Shown: positions 50,601 through 58,839 of the stretch, piece after piece
Position numbering within the stretch: the stretch's first letter is position 1
Layout of the letters: each line of letters starts with the position of its first letter
Assembly: GCF_030406385.1 (NCBI RefSeq)
Contig: NZ_JAUEPM010000003.1
Span: 62,001 to 126,000 of the forward strand
Length of the DNA: 64,000 nt
DNA from: Microbacterium oryzae
GTDB lineage: Bacteria; Actinomycetota; Actinomycetes; Actinomycetales; Microbacteriaceae
Direction of reading: 5' to 3'
Translations under genes and position numbers: made by a program
Notes under the pieces: model-generated
Told to the model about the DNA's origin: nothing
Seen by the model: the letters and a program-made list of their open reading frames with translations, nothing else
Database searches by the model: none

Positions 50601-51108
50601 GCTTGAGGATGCCGGCGGCCTCCTCCACGAACCCGCGACGCTCCTCGGGCGTCGCCTGCAGCACGGTGTCGAGGCGCCCCTGCCCCACGATGACGTGCAT
50701 CTCGCGTCCGAGGCCGGAGTCGCTCAGCAGCTCCTGCACGTCGAGCAGTCGGCACGACTCGCCGTTGATGGCGTACTCACTCGAACCGTTGCGGAACAGC
50801 GTGCGACTGATCGTCACCTCGCTGTACTCGATGGGGAGCGCCCCATCGGCATTGTCGATGGTGAGCTGAACCTCCGCGCGGCCGAGGGGCCCTCGCGTGG
50901 CGGTGCCGGCGAAGATGACGTCCTCCATCTTCCCGCCGCGGAGCGTCTTGGCGCCCTGCTCTCCCATCACCCAGGCGAGAGCGTCGACGACGTTCGACTT
51001 GCCGGAGCCGTTGGGGCCGACGATCGCGGTGACCCCCGGTTCGAGCGCGAAGGTGGTCGGCTGCGCGAAGGACTTGAACCCCTTCAGGGTGAGGCTCTTC
51101 AGATGCAT
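47608..51108 (-). CDS. smc: Chromosome segregation protein SMC
   Basis: A 1166-residue protein. N-terminal Walker A GPNGSGKSN (31-39), then coiled-coil, hinge domain (about 495-640; GAPGVRGLVGESVHVRPGF), coiled-coil and the C-terminal head with LLSGGERSLAAVALL (signature) and PFYILDEVEAALDDANL (Walker B). It forms the ring that organises the chromosome, together with ScpA/B. The ATG follows a GGAGG site (51118-51122). The 208 bp upstream contain the promoter of the next gene in the other direction. Confidence 0.96.
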   Translation of the reverse strand: MHLKSLTLKGFKSFAQPTTFALEPGVTAIVGPNGSGKSNVVDALAWVMGEQGAKTLRGGKMEDVIFAGTATRGPLGRAEVQLTIDNADGALPIEYSEVTISRTLFRNGSSEYAINGESCRLLDVQELLSDSGLGREMHVIVGQGRLDTVLQATPEERRGFVEEAAGILKHRRRKEKTVRKLEAMEQNLARLSDLAGEIRRQLKPLGRQAEIAREAQTIAAVVRDAKARIFADDVVQLRQALADHARDEHERHAERLVLQERADAVKTRIAVLEREQNAEGVDEARRTLFGLEQVQERLRGLYTLANQRLAMLAADETAPAQVTVRASDVDAARARIVETRDRVGAAEDAAIDAARRVAAARAELDALDVRIAEQSAAVAAHDLRVTTLRGAAEAAQQALAAVRGGVLRQQNALDAAHERRREAGAAFAELDDATVSEGAAAGMQARYEDAQRAATEAEGAVDRLREEHRAAEREADALAAKVAALGSALDVRNAAAALIAQGAPGVRGLVGESVHVRPGFEAAIAAVLGPLAEGLLVDDADAAFAAARQAEGVGAIDVVIADPALTADALTRADGSAGIPAADVVTAPEGIRGLLTHVVVVDDLAAARSALAGADHGLTAVTRAGEVCTTHTLRAGSGGDRSRLELQAERDAAGERLAELQQTLATLAAAREDACERLQGARRSARERLQELREHDAQLAQHAEHVNRVTMRHEAAIAECERLEAGIDQAAGAVAEAEEKARRAAADLDAALEQPRPVLDASGRDPLLRALETARESEVAARLEIEALRERVRAAEGRAAGLERQREREQAAAAEAARRAVIRRGQREIAAGVAADLPPLLDSVDRSATEARLALAEAEAARSAMTAELRDLREQERQVRERLTGLTESVHGIELQIHEKKLHLTALLERVASELGLSEEVLVAEYGPDQPVPDEAGAAAPYDRRAQERRLRDAQRKLSQLGRVNPLALEEFAALEQRHRFLTEQLDDLVQTRKDLMTIIADLDERMQTIFADAFEDTRAAFQEVFPILFPGGTGSISLTDPDDLLATGIEVRVRPVGKKIERLSLLSGGERSLAAVALLTAIFKARPSPFYILDEVEAALDDANLGRLLGVFEQLRASSQLLVITHQKRTMEIADALYGVSMRQDGVSAVVGQRVAQRVGERMAS

Positions 51109-51222
51109 CCGCGGGCCTCCTTCCCCGTCCCCGCCTGGGAAAACCAGGGTTCACGGTACCCGAACATCCCTGCGGATCCGGAAAGCGGCGACGGCTCGTC
51201 GGAAAAGATCCTGAGAATCTGC

Positions 51223-51252
51223 TTGACGCGGAGCTCCTCCCCTCAGTAACGT
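51223..51252 (+). promoter_or_regulatory. Predicted sigma-70-type promoter
   Basis: TTGACG (51223-51228) and TAACGT (51247-51252), spaced by 18 bp. It would start transcription about 50-60 bp before the short peptide gene at 51317. Confidence 0.55.
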
Positions 51253-51316
51253 GTCTGCTCGCACGATCCCATCGCCGAGCATCAGCCGGCCCGCGGCATG
51301 AGAGGAGGAAGCCGAC

Positions 51317-51439
51317 ATGGACATCACGCAGAACCCAGACACGACGCGCACAGCGTCCGCGGCTTCCGTCCCCGTCGCCGGGCGACGACTCAGCGGGATC
51401 ACTGCGGGCGGACTCCGTCCGACGCTCCGCCGTTCGTAG
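51317..51439 (+). CDS. Short peptide gene (40 aa), possible leader peptide
   Basis: The frame starts MDITQNPDTTRTASAASVPV and ends with GGLRPTLRRS. An excellent GAGGAGGAA site ends 6 nt before the ATG and a sigma-70-like promoter is upstream. No family recognised. It is followed after 200 bp with some hairpin potential by a 91-residue protein and a GNAT gene. It could regulate them by translation-dependent attenuation or be a small protein by itself. Confidence 0.5.
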   Translation: MDITQNPDTTRTASAASVPVAGRRLSGITAGGLRPTLRRS

Positions 51440-51636
51440 CGCAGCTCCCGCTTCTCCGCACCCGCCGACCGTCGGCCGTCCGACTCGGCCCGATGCCGCG
51501 CACCGCCAGCCCGGGCATCCGGGTGCTCGGCTGAGCGCATCTCTCCGCCGTCCCCGGCATGCACGGGGTCGCTCCCGTTCCCCTCCGGAACATCACCCGC
51601 CCTGCGCTGCGGGGCACTCCCACGAAGGAAACCATC

Positions 51637-51912
51637 GTGAACACCATTCACCTGTCCGTGTCCGCTCACCCCCCGCAACCGGGCGTGCTCTCGGCACTGC
51701 CCGCGCGCACGCCTCGCACCTCGCCCGCCGACAGGCTGGCGATGTGGCTCGGCCTGCGGCTACTGCTGTGGAGCACGCGCCCCATCGACCAGGCCGAGGT
51801 CCAGCGCCTGCACGAGCGTCGGCGCATCGCCGCCGCCGCCCGCGCCGAGCACGACGCCGCGCTGTCCCGCAGCGCGGCACGGTACGGCATCCACTGGACG
51901 AACATCCGATGA
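51637..51912 (+). CDS. Small hypothetical protein (91 aa)
   Basis: The protein starts MNTIHLSVSAHPPQPGVLSAL. The first 40 residues are Pro/Ala-rich; the rest has DRLAMWLGLRLLLWSTRP (an amphipathic helix that could touch membrane) and a charged helix AEVQRLHERRRIAAAARAEHDAAL. GTG start with GAAGGA 7 nt upstream; the open frame before it lacks such a site. Similar small proteins of unknown function are common in Microbacteriaceae. Precedes the GNAT gene. Confidence 0.6.
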   Translation: MNTIHLSVSAHPPQPGVLSALPARTPRTSPADRLAMWLGLRLLLWSTRPIDQAEVQRLHERRRIAAAARAEHDAALSRSAARYGIHWTNIR

Positions 51913-52013
51913 CCCACGCCGACCGCCAGCAGGGCGCCCCGCGCATCCGCCGCGGGGCGCCCTCCCCCCGACCGGAGCACGACCATCCGTCGCCCGGAAC
52001 CGAAGGAGCCGCC

Positions 52014-53087
52014 ATGACCTGGCGCATCGATCGCATCGCCGTCCCCGAGTCGCTGGAGTCCGCGGACGCCGCCGACCTCACCGCCTTCGTCGCGCTGGCG
52101 AACGCCGCCTGGCGTCGCGACTCGGGCACAGACCTCCACGACGACGACCCCGCCGACATGCTCAGCCGGTGGCAGGAGCAGACCTACCACCGGACGACCG
52201 CGATCGTCGCGCGCGACGGCGACGACCTCGCCGCGACCGGCACGCTCGACGTCGAGCTGTCCACCGAGCGGACGGCCGAGGTCGATGTCGCCGTGTCCGA
52301 CCGCCACCTCGGCACGGATGCCGGCGACGCCGTGCTGGCCGCCCTCGAGGACCTCGCCCGCGAGCAGGGCCGCACCGTGCTGCAGAGCTGGACGATCCAC
52401 CGCGCCGACACGGAGGGCGAGCGGCTCGTGCCGCCGACCGGCGCCGGAGCGATCCCGGCCGACGACGAGTCCACCCGGCGCATGCTGCGCGCCGGGTACG
52501 TGCTGGGGCAGGTCGAGCGCAACAGCGTCTTCGACCTGCACGGGTCGTACGAGGCCGTCGACCGCCTGCTCGAGCAAGCCGAGGAACGCGCGGGCGACGA
52601 GTACCGCGTGGTGTGGTGGACGGGTCGCACGCCGGGCGAGCACGCAGAGGGCTACGCGCGGGCCATCGCGCGGATGAGCACCGACGTCCCGGTCGGCGAC
52701 ATGGCGGCCGAGGAGCAGGTGTGGGATGCCGCGCGCGTTCTCGTGCGCGACGACCGCCTTCTCCGCGCCGGCCAGCTGATGGGCGTCACGCTCGCCGTGC
52801 ACGTGCCGTCGGGCGAGGTGGCGGCGTTCAACGAGCTGCAGATCGGCGCCGATCGCACCCGCCCGACCTCGCAGTGGGGCACGCTCGTCATGCCCGAGCA
52901 CCGCGGCCGCCGCCTGGGCGCGCTCGTGAAGTGCGTCGGCCTCCGCAACTGGCACGACGCGGTGCCCGAGTCGCCGTGCGTCTCCACCTTCAACGCCGAG
53001 GAGAACCGGTACATGCTCGACGTCAACGAGGCGGTCGGCTTCCGCCCGGCCTCCTATGCGGCGGCGTGGGAGAAGAACCTCTCCTGA
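52014..53087 (+). CDS. GNAT-family acetyltransferase with two domains
   Basis: A 357-residue protein with two GNAT-like halves. The first half has AIVARDGDDLAATGTLDVEL and VAVSDRHLGTDAGDAVLAAL; the second has VAAFNELQIGADR and QWGTLVMPEHRGRRLGALVKCVGLRN, the acetyl-CoA-binding loop (RGRRLG) near 300. Such double-GNAT enzymes are frequent in actinobacteria. The substrate is unknown; a small-molecule amine is likely. ATG at 52014 has a GAAGGAG site. It ends in a strong terminator. Confidence 0.88.
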   Translation: MTWRIDRIAVPESLESADAADLTAFVALANAAWRRDSGTDLHDDDPADMLSRWQEQTYHRTTAIVARDGDDLAATGTLDVELSTERTAEVDVAVSDRHLGTDAGDAVLAALEDLAREQGRTVLQSWTIHRADTEGERLVPPTGAGAIPADDESTRRMLRAGYVLGQVERNSVFDLHGSYEAVDRLLEQAEERAGDEYRVVWWTGRTPGEHAEGYARAIARMSTDVPVGDMAAEEQVWDAARVLVRDDRLLRAGQLMGVTLAVHVPSGEVAAFNELQIGADRTRPTSQWGTLVMPEHRGRRLGALVKCVGLRNWHDAVPESPCVSTFNAEENRYMLDVNEAVGFRPASYAAAWEKNLS

Positions 53088-53125
53088 TCGACCGCGGAAA
53101 GCGGCGACGGTCGCCGCGAGACCGC

Positions 53126-53160
53126 AGCGGATGGCCGGGGCCCGGCCCCGGCCATCCGCT
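53126..53160. terminator. Strong bidirectional terminator
   Basis: AGCGGATGGCCGGGGC (53126-53141) pairs perfectly over 16 bp with 53145-53160 around CCG. It lies between the convergent GNAT and dehydrogenase genes. Confidence 0.85.
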
Positions 53161-53165
53161 CGGAC

Positions 53166-54014
53166 TCATGCGTAGTCGTAGAAGCCGTGCCCGCTTCCGC
53201 GACCGAGGCGACCCTGGTCGATGTAGTCCCGCTTGAGGATCTCGGCGAACTCCCGCTGCTCGGGGTCGTCGCTGTCCTTGTTGAGGTTGTAGGGGGTCTG
53301 CATCCCCACGACGTCGAAGATCTGGAACGGGCCGAGCGGCGCACCCGTAGCGCGACGCCAGGTGAGGTCGATGGTATCGACGTCGGCGACGCCTCGCACG
53401 TACAGCTTCGCGGCGGCGTCGAGGAGCGGCACGAGGAGCGAGTTCAGCACGTAACCCGGCTGCTCCTTCTTCACGCGGATGGGGACCATCCCGATCTCGT
53501 CCGCGAACTGCGCGACAGCCTCGAAGGCGTCCGCGTCGGTGCCGGCGTGTCCCATCACCTCGCCGGTGTTGTTGCGCCACACCTCGTTCGCGAAGTGCAG
53601 CGCGAGGAAGCGATTCGGGCGCCCGGTGGCATCGGCCATGTCGCTCGGCAGGAGGGTGGAGGAGTTGGTGGCGAAGATGGTCTTCTCGGGCGCCACGGCG
53701 CCCACCTTCGCCCAGGTGTCGCGCTTGCTGTCGAGGCGCTCGGGCACGGCCTCGATGACGAGGTCGGCGTCGCTCAGGGCGTCGGACAGGTCGGAGGTGG
53801 TGCGGATGCGCGCGATGGCGGCGTCGATCCGCTCGCTTGTGGCATCGGGCAGGTCGCGGAGGTAGAGAGGCCGGAGGTACTCCCACCGCTCCGGCAGCTT
53901 CGCGAGGATCTCGTCGCTCAGGTCGTAGGCGACGACGTCCTTGCCGTGGTACGCGGCTTGGAGGATGATCTGCGAGCCGAGCACGCCGGTGCCCAGGACG
54001 GTGAGGTTCTGCAT
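53166..54014 (-). CDS. 3-hydroxyacyl-CoA dehydrogenase family protein
   Basis: A 282-residue protein with NAD-binding GTGVLGSQI (near 8), DLSDEILAKLPERWEYL, EAVPERLDSKRDTWAKV and FATNSSTLLPSDMADATGRPNRFLALHFANEVWRNNTGEVMGH (family core, split). C-terminal half holds VKKEQPGYVLNSLLVPLLDAAAKLYV. It oxidises a 3-hydroxyacyl-CoA with NAD. The start at 54014 is chosen, as upstream sequence is shadow-like. Probably a fatty-acid or hydroxybutyrate-type enzyme. Confidence 0.92.
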   Translation of the reverse strand: MQNLTVLGTGVLGSQIILQAAYHGKDVVAYDLSDEILAKLPERWEYLRPLYLRDLPDATSERIDAAIARIRTTSDLSDALSDADLVIEAVPERLDSKRDTWAKVGAVAPEKTIFATNSSTLLPSDMADATGRPNRFLALHFANEVWRNNTGEVMGHAGTDADAFEAVAQFADEIGMVPIRVKKEQPGYVLNSLLVPLLDAAAKLYVRGVADVDTIDLTWRRATGAPLGPFQIFDVVGMQTPYNLNKDSDDPEQREFAEILKRDYIDQGRLGRGSGHGFYDYA

Positions 54015-54124
54015 TGTGCGCCTTCTTCCATTCAGGTGGATAGCCTCGGATGCCGGTCTACTCCCCTCGTCTGAGGGGCCTCCCAGAGTCATACCCAGGA
54101 TGCGACCGTGGGTAACGTGGACGA

Positions 54125-55090
54125 ATGCGCTACACGGTGATCGGCGGCGGCGTCGGCTGCGCCCGCTTCGTCCTCGGACTGCGGGAGTTCGTCCGCCGCT
54201 CGAGCGGGCACGACGAGATCGACGTGGTGGTGAACACGGCCGACGACTGGTGGGTGTCGGGCCTGCGCATCTCGCCCGATCACGACAGCTTGCTGTACGC
54301 ACTCGCCGGCGTGAACGACCGCGACCGCGGCTGGGGGCGCGCCGGCGAGTCCGAGCGGGTCGCGCACGAGCTCGCCGCCTGGGGGTCGGTGCCCGAGTGG
54401 TTCACGCTCGGCGACCTCGACCTCGGCGCCCATATCGCCCGCACGGCATGGCTGCGCGACGGGGCCACCGTCTCGGATGTCTACGCCCGTCTCGCGACGC
54501 GGTGGGAGCTGGGCGCGACGCTGCATCCCGCGACCGACAGCGAGATCGACACCCACGTGCACACCGCGGATGGCCGGACGATGCACTTCCAGGAATGGTG
54601 GGTGCGCCATCGCGCGGCGGTTCCCGCGACTCGCTTCGAGCAGGCCGACATCGCGCTCTCGGCCCCGTCGGATGGCGCGCTGCGGGCGATCGCGGATGCC
54701 GACGTCATCCTCCTCGCACCTTCCAACCCCGTCGTGTCGATCGGGCCGATTCTCGCCGTGCCCGGCATGCGCGACGCGCTGCGGGCAGCCTCGGCCCCCA
54801 TCGTCGGCGTCTCCGGCATCATCGCCGGTGCGGTCGTGCGCGGGATGGCCGACGCCTGCCTCGCGGCGGTGGGCGTGCGGACGTCGGCCGAGGCGGTCGC
54901 ACGGGTGTACGGGGCGCGGTCAGCGGGTGGGCTGCTCGACGGCTGGCTCGTCGATGAGACCGACGCGGATGTCGTCGGCCCCCTCGCGGCCGACGGCATC
55001 CGCACCCGCGCAGTCCCGCTGTGGTTGCGCGACGCGGACAGCTCTGCGCAGGTCGCGGCCGACGCGCTCGCGCTTGCCGCGGACCGGTGA
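54125..55090 (+). CDS. cofD: 2-phospho-L-lactate transferase CofD (coenzyme F420)
   Basis: A 321-residue protein starting MRYTVIGGGVGCARFVLGLR. CofD marks: VIGGGVGCARF, VVVNTADDWWVSGLRISPDHDSLLYAL (substrate loop), TLGDLDLGAHIART, and ILLAPSNPVVSIGPILAVPGMRDAL, ISGIIAG-like VSGIIAGAVVRGMAD. It joins FO to a phosphoenolpyruvate- or lactate-derived unit, giving dehydro-F420-0 or F420-0. It shows that the organism makes F420, although no FbiB or FO synthase gene is in the window. Transcribed alone. Confidence 0.94.
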   Translation: MRYTVIGGGVGCARFVLGLREFVRRSSGHDEIDVVVNTADDWWVSGLRISPDHDSLLYALAGVNDRDRGWGRAGESERVAHELAAWGSVPEWFTLGDLDLGAHIARTAWLRDGATVSDVYARLATRWELGATLHPATDSEIDTHVHTADGRTMHFQEWWVRHRAAVPATRFEQADIALSAPSDGALRAIADADVILLAPSNPVVSIGPILAVPGMRDALRAASAPIVGVSGIIAGAVVRGMADACLAAVGVRTSAEAVARVYGARSAGGLLDGWLVDETDADVVGPLAADGIRTRAVPLWLRDADSSAQVAADALALAADR

Positions 55091-55114
55091 GGAAGGCTGG
55101 CCGCGAGACCCGCG

Positions 55115-55777
55115 TCAGTAGACGCGGCGAGGACGCACGCCCATCTCCAGCGTCTCGGCGCCGAGCCGGAGCGCGAGGACCGAGGGCTTGTTGAGCGTCT
55201 GCGACACGGCGGAGGGCGACACCCGCTCGATCTCCGCGATCCTTTTCTGCGGATATCCGCACCAGAGGAGGAAGACCGCGCGGCGTGCGCGCGGCGCGAT
55301 GTCATCGATGAGATGGTCGCGGGCCGCGAGGTACGCGTTCACCGGCCCCTCGATCGCGCGCTCGTGCGCGGAGGAGTCGGGGTCGACGAGGAACCACGAG
55401 CGCGTGCTGGGCAGGCGCGTGTCGGCGAGCTCATGCGCGCGGTCGACCGCGTCACGCGCTGCCCACCAGCCCGGGCCATCCTGGATCCGGTCGCCCAGGC
55501 GCGACTCGACCGGGACCATCCCGCCCAGGCCGATGCCGAACCGGCACCCGACGCCGTCGGGAAGGGCGAGCTGCAGGTACAGGGTCGAGAGCAGCGCGTC
55601 GTCGACGGTGCGGAAGGCGGCCTGGAATTCGTCGCCCACCGTGGGGTACCACTTCTGCAGCGCCCAGGGGTAGGTCCGATCGACCTCCATGGCGGCCTGC
55701 TCGACGCCGCGCTGCACGTCGTCTCGCGATGCCGACTCCCGCGAGGAGATGATGTCCGCGATCACTGCTACCGCCAT
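55115..55777 (-). CDS. SatD-family protein with helix-turn-helix
   Basis: A 220-residue protein: MAVAVIADIISSRESASRDDVQ, then WYPTVGDEFQAAF, and FGIGLGGMVPVES in the N-terminal part, typical of SatD; the C-terminal RRAVFLLWCGYPQKRIAEIERVSPSAVSQTLNKPSVLAL is an HTH (about 165-205). SatD-type proteins are often paired with a membrane partner. YccF, a membrane protein, is divergent here. Two inverted repeats sit at and upstream of the start codon, suggesting self-control. Confidence 0.86.
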   Translation of the reverse strand: MAVAVIADIISSRESASRDDVQRGVEQAAMEVDRTYPWALQKWYPTVGDEFQAAFRTVDDALLSTLYLQLALPDGVGCRFGIGLGGMVPVESRLGDRIQDGPGWWAARDAVDRAHELADTRLPSTRSWFLVDPDSSAHERAIEGPVNAYLAARDHLIDDIAPRARRAVFLLWCGYPQKRIAEIERVSPSAVSQTLNKPSVLALRLGAETLEMGVRPRRVY

Positions 55778-55827
55778 CAGTGAAGCATATCACTGAATAT
55801 CGTCCCGGCTTAAGCATCTGCGCTTAA
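55777..55827. promoter_or_regulatory. Two inverted repeats at the SatD promoter
   Basis: TCAGTGA/TCACTGA (55777-55783 and 55790-55796, spacer AGCATA) and TTAAGC/GCTTAA (55810-55815 and 55822-55827, spacer ATCTGC). Both have 6-nt spacers, and the first touches the SatD start codon. They are likely operators in the region shared with the divergent yccF gene. Confidence 0.55.
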
Positions 55828-55874
55828 CCAGCGGGTGCTGTTCATGCGGGCGCCGCATCTGTCACGATAGCGGC

Positions 55875-56291
55875 ATGGGCATCCTCCGACTGATCCTGAA
55901 CGTCATCTGGCTGCTGTTCGCCGGTCTGCCGCTCGCCGTCGCGTACGCGGTGGCGGGCGCGATCTGCTGCGTGCTCATCGTGACGATCCCCTGGGGCGTC
56001 GCGTCCTTCCGCATCGCCAACTACGTGCTGTGGCCGTTCGGCCGCACTGTCGTCGAACGCCCGTCCGCCGGCATCGGCTCCGCGATCGGCAACGTCATCT
56101 GGCTCCTGGTAGCCGGCGTCTGGCTCGTCATCGGCCACATCGTCAGCGCGGCCGCGCTCGCGGTCACGATCATCGGCATCCCGCTCGCCCTCGCGGAGCT
56201 GAAGATCATCCCCGTCACGCTCACCCCCCTCGGCAAGCGGATCGTGCCCAGCGACGCGGCGTTCGCGACCCTCGGCTCGATCCGGATCTGA
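55875..56291 (+). CDS. yccF: YccF-domain membrane protein
   Basis: A 138-residue protein with about four membrane helices in two YccF repeats: LRLILNVIWLLFAGLPLAVAYAVAG followed by CVLIVTIPWGVASFRIANYVLWPFG, and IGNVIWLLVAGVWLVIGHIVSAAAL followed by TIIGIPLALAELKIIPVTLTPLG. The WPFG and TPLG ends are repeat marks. Family function unknown. Divergent from the SatD-type regulator. Confidence 0.92.
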   Translation: MGILRLILNVIWLLFAGLPLAVAYAVAGAICCVLIVTIPWGVASFRIANYVLWPFGRTVVERPSAGIGSAIGNVIWLLVAGVWLVIGHIVSAAALAVTIIGIPLALAELKIIPVTLTPLGKRIVPSDAAFATLGSIRI

Positions 56292-56366
56292 AGGCGACCG
56301 CCGTCCGCGGTCCGAGGGCGACGTCATAGCCGAGGGCCGGCGCGTCGCCGCGGGTGGCCTGCTCCA

Positions 56367-57296
56367 TCACCCGCTCAGACTGTTCCGCCGTCGCTGGCAG
56401 CGCGGGCAGAAGTGGCTCGAGCGATTCGTGAAGGCGACCCGCACGATCGGGGTGCCGCATCGTGGGCAGGGCTGGCCCTGTCGTCCGTAGGCGTTGAGAC
56501 TGTGCGCGAAGTAGCCTGCCTGGCCGTTCACGTTGACGTACTGCGCATCGAAGCTCGTGCCGCCCTCCGCGAGGGCGCGGTGCAGCACCGAGCGCACCTC
56601 CGCCAGCAGTCGCGACACCGCACGCGTCGACAGCGCGGATGCGGGCGTCTCGGGGTGGATGCGGGCGGCCCACAGCGCCTCGTCGGCGTAGATGTTGCCG
56701 ATGCCGCTGACGACGACCTGGTCGAGCAGCACGCGCTTGACGGCGGACGACCGCCGAGCGAGGTCCATCGCGAACGCGGCGTCGTCGAAGGCGGGGTCGA
56801 GCGGGTCGCGCGCGATATGAGCGGCTTGCGACGCGACGAGCGGCACCGCGCTCCCCCGGCCGCCCGGCGCGCCGTCGGCCGTGGCGACGAGCGCGTCCAC
56901 GGCGAGCGAGCCGAAGGTGCGCTGGTCGGCGAACACCACGGCGAGCTCGCCGTGGTCGGGATGGTCGATGCCGATCCGCACGCGCTCGTGCCGCTCCCGA
57001 GGGGCGTCGGGAGCGCGCAGCAGCAGCTGCCCGCTCATGCCGAGGTGCCCGACCAGCCCCTCCGCGGGTGCCTCCGCCGCGCGACCCGCCTGGTCGAGCG
57101 TCAGCCAGAGGAACTTCCCCCGCCGCACGGCGGCGCCCACCGCTCGCCCCTCGAGCCGGGATGTGAAATCCACCGGGGTCCCGATGTGACGCGTGAGCGC
57201 CCGGGCGTCGAGCACCTCGACGCCCGAGATCGTCGCGCCGACGACGGCGGGCTCGAGCCCCGCCCGCACCACCTCGACCTCGGGGAGCTCAGGCAT
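56367..57296 (-). CDS. mutM: Formamidopyrimidine-DNA glycosylase
   Basis: A 309-residue protein starting [10 protein letters not shown] (catalytic Pro and Glu). [31 protein letters not shown] and the C-terminal zinc finger CPRCG...CPRCQ (four Cys) complete the Fpg family. It excises 8-oxoguanine and nicks the strand. It starts 8 bp inside the rnc end, so both are coupled. About 20 extra residues follow the finger. Confidence 0.96.
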   Translation of the reverse strand: MPELPEVEVVRAGLEPAVVGATISGVEVLDARALTRHIGTPVDFTSRLEGRAVGAAVRRGKFLWLTLDQAGRAAEAPAEGLVGHLGMSGQLLLRAPDAPRERHERVRIGIDHPDHGELAVVFADQRTFGSLAVDALVATADGAPGGRGSAVPLVASQAAHIARDPLDPAFDDAAFAMDLARRSSAVKRVLLDQVVVSGIGNIYADEALWAARIHPETPASALSTRAVSRLLAEVRSVLHRALAEGGTSFDAQYVNVNGQAGYFAHSLNAYGRQGQPCPRCGTPIVRVAFTNRSSHFCPRCQRRRNSLSG

Positions 57297-57978
57297 CTGC
57301 GGCCGGCGCGCTCAGCGCGTGCCACGCCGTCAGCGCGGCCGCCATCTCCGCCTGCTTCTTGCTGGTCCCCTCGCCGGTGGAGACATGCTCGCCGACCGTC
57401 ACGGTCGCCGTGAACCGACGATCGTGGTCCGGTCCGCGTGCGGCGACGGAGTAGGCGGGAGCCGTCGTGCCGAGCTTGGCGGCGAGCTCCTGCAGGCTCG
57501 TCTTCGGGTCGACGGCCGCTCCGTACCGTGCGGGGTCGGCGAGCAGCGGCTCGATGAGCCGCAGCACGAGCGCCGATGCCTCCTCGGCGCCGGCCGAGAG
57601 ATAGGCGGCGCCGAAGATCGCCTCGGTGGCGTCGGCCAGGATCGAGTCCTTGTCGCGTCCGCCGGTGCGCTCCTCGCCGCGGCCGAGCTTGAGGTACTGC
57701 CCCAGCTCGAGCCCGCGCGCCACCTCGGCGAGGGCGACGGTGGAGACGACGCTGGCGCGGCGCTTCGCGAGCGCGCCCTCATCAAGGTCGGGAAGGCTCC
57801 GGTAGAGCATCGTCGTCACGGCGAGGCCCAGCACGGAGTCGCCGAGGAACTCGAGCCGCTCATTGTGCGGGATGCCGCCGTGCTCGTACGCGTAGGAGCG
57901 ATGGGTCATGGCCAAAGCGAGAAGCTCGGCGTCGATCTCGACGCCGAGCTTCTCGGAGAGTGGCCGCAGGTGCGCCAC
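57289..57978 (-). CDS. rnc: Ribonuclease III
   Basis: A 229-residue protein with the RNase III signature [14 protein letters not shown] (39-52) and [17 protein letters not shown], and a C-terminal dsRBD (about 150-225: [29 protein letters not shown]). It processes rRNA and other double-stranded RNA. GTG at 57978 is chosen as the start because it is the first in-frame start after the rpmF stop; no clear ribosome-binding site. Confidence 0.94.
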   Translation of the reverse strand: MAHLRPLSEKLGVEIDAELLALAMTHRSYAYEHGGIPHNERLEFLGDSVLGLAVTTMLYRSLPDLDEGALAKRRASVVSTVALAEVARGLELGQYLKLGRGEERTGGRDKDSILADATEAIFGAAYLSAGAEEASALVLRLIEPLLADPARYGAAVDPKTSLQELAAKLGTTAPAYSVAARGPDHDRRFTATVTVGEHVSTGEGTSKKQAEMAAALTAWHALSAPAADA

Positions 57979-57995
57979 GAGGAGGTGTCCGCCGC

Positions 57996-58205
57996 TCAGG
58001 CGTCGGCGACCTTGCGGCCCTTGTACTCGAGGAACAGCTCGGTGCCCTGCGAGTCCGTGACGACCTTGGCCTGGTGCGGGCGGCTGTAGACGACCTTGCC
58101 GTTCTCCACCGTCTTCACGAGCGTGGGGACCTCCGCCTTCCACTGCGCGCGGCGCGAGCGGGTGTTGGAACGGGAGACCTTCCGCTTCGGGGGGTTACCT
58201 GCCAT
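57996..58205 (-). CDS. rpmF: 50S ribosomal protein L32
   Basis: A 69-residue protein starting MAGNPPKRKVSRSNTRSRRA, with the QWKAEVPTL stretch and a C-terminal VVTDSQGTELFLEYKG. It has no CxxC zinc motif, so it is the zinc-independent paralog type of L32. A zinc-free copy can be regulated by Zur, but no Zur box is evident here. It lies between DUF177 and rnc as usual. Confidence 0.95.
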   Translation of the reverse strand: MAGNPPKRKVSRSNTRSRRAQWKAEVPTLVKTVENGKVVYSRPHQAKVVTDSQGTELFLEYKGRKVADA

Positions 58206-58207
58206 GA

Positions 58208-58774
58208 CTAGCTCTCTTCTGTGTTCGGGGCGGCGGATTCCGCCGATCCATCCTGGTCTGTGAGTTCTTGGAGCGCGGCCCACCGAGGATCGACGGGCGC
58301 CTGCTGCGCGGTGCCGGTGCTCTGCGCCATCCGCTCGCCCGTGACCGGGTCGAGTCCGGGGCAATCCGGCTGGCACACCGGCTGAAACGGAAGCGACAGA
58401 ACGACCGCATCCCTGACCAGAGTTTCAAGATCCACGTGGTCGTCTTGAACCTCGAAGTCAGCAGTTTCCTCTCCAGGATACTCGAAAAGCTCCTGGAACT
58501 CGACTTCGAGCGGTTCGGCGATGTCGCGGAGGCACCGCCCGCACACGCCTTCAAACACGGTGTCGAGTTCGCCGCTCACGAGGATGCCCTCGTGCACGGA
58601 CTCGAGGCGAACGTCGAGATCGAGCTCCTTCCCCTTCGGGACGGACACGATCCCCTCGCCCCACTGCTCCGGGGCCGGGATGGTCAGGGTGTGTTCGCGC
58701 ATCTCGCCCGCCTTGCGGACGATGTCGCGGACGGGCAGCACGAAGGGCCCGGAATGTCGCATTCTCACGGGCAT
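58208..58774 (-). CDS. DUF177 (YceD) family protein
   Basis: A 188-residue acidic protein with SGELDTVFEGVCGRCLRDIAEPLEVEFQELFEYPG (YceD core, split), and QPVCQPDCPGLDPVTGERM, a second Cys pair. YceD proteins precede rpmF and are linked to 23S rRNA maturation in bacteria and plants. Start at 58774 is uncertain; ATG at 58762 (MRHSGPF) is an alternative. The stop is 2 bp before rpmF, so they are co-transcribed. Confidence 0.9.
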   Translation of the reverse strand: MPVRMRHSGPFVLPVRDIVRKAGEMREHTLTIPAPEQWGEGIVSVPKGKELDLDVRLESVHEGILVSGELDTVFEGVCGRCLRDIAEPLEVEFQELFEYPGEETADFEVQDDHVDLETLVRDAVVLSLPFQPVCQPDCPGLDPVTGERMAQSTGTAQQAPVDPRWAALQELTDQDGSAESAAPNTEES

Positions 58775-58839
58775 CAAGCCTACCGGTGCGTGGGATGGCC
58801 GGGGCCGCGGCGCGCGCGGCGAGCCCACTCGTCCGCGGC

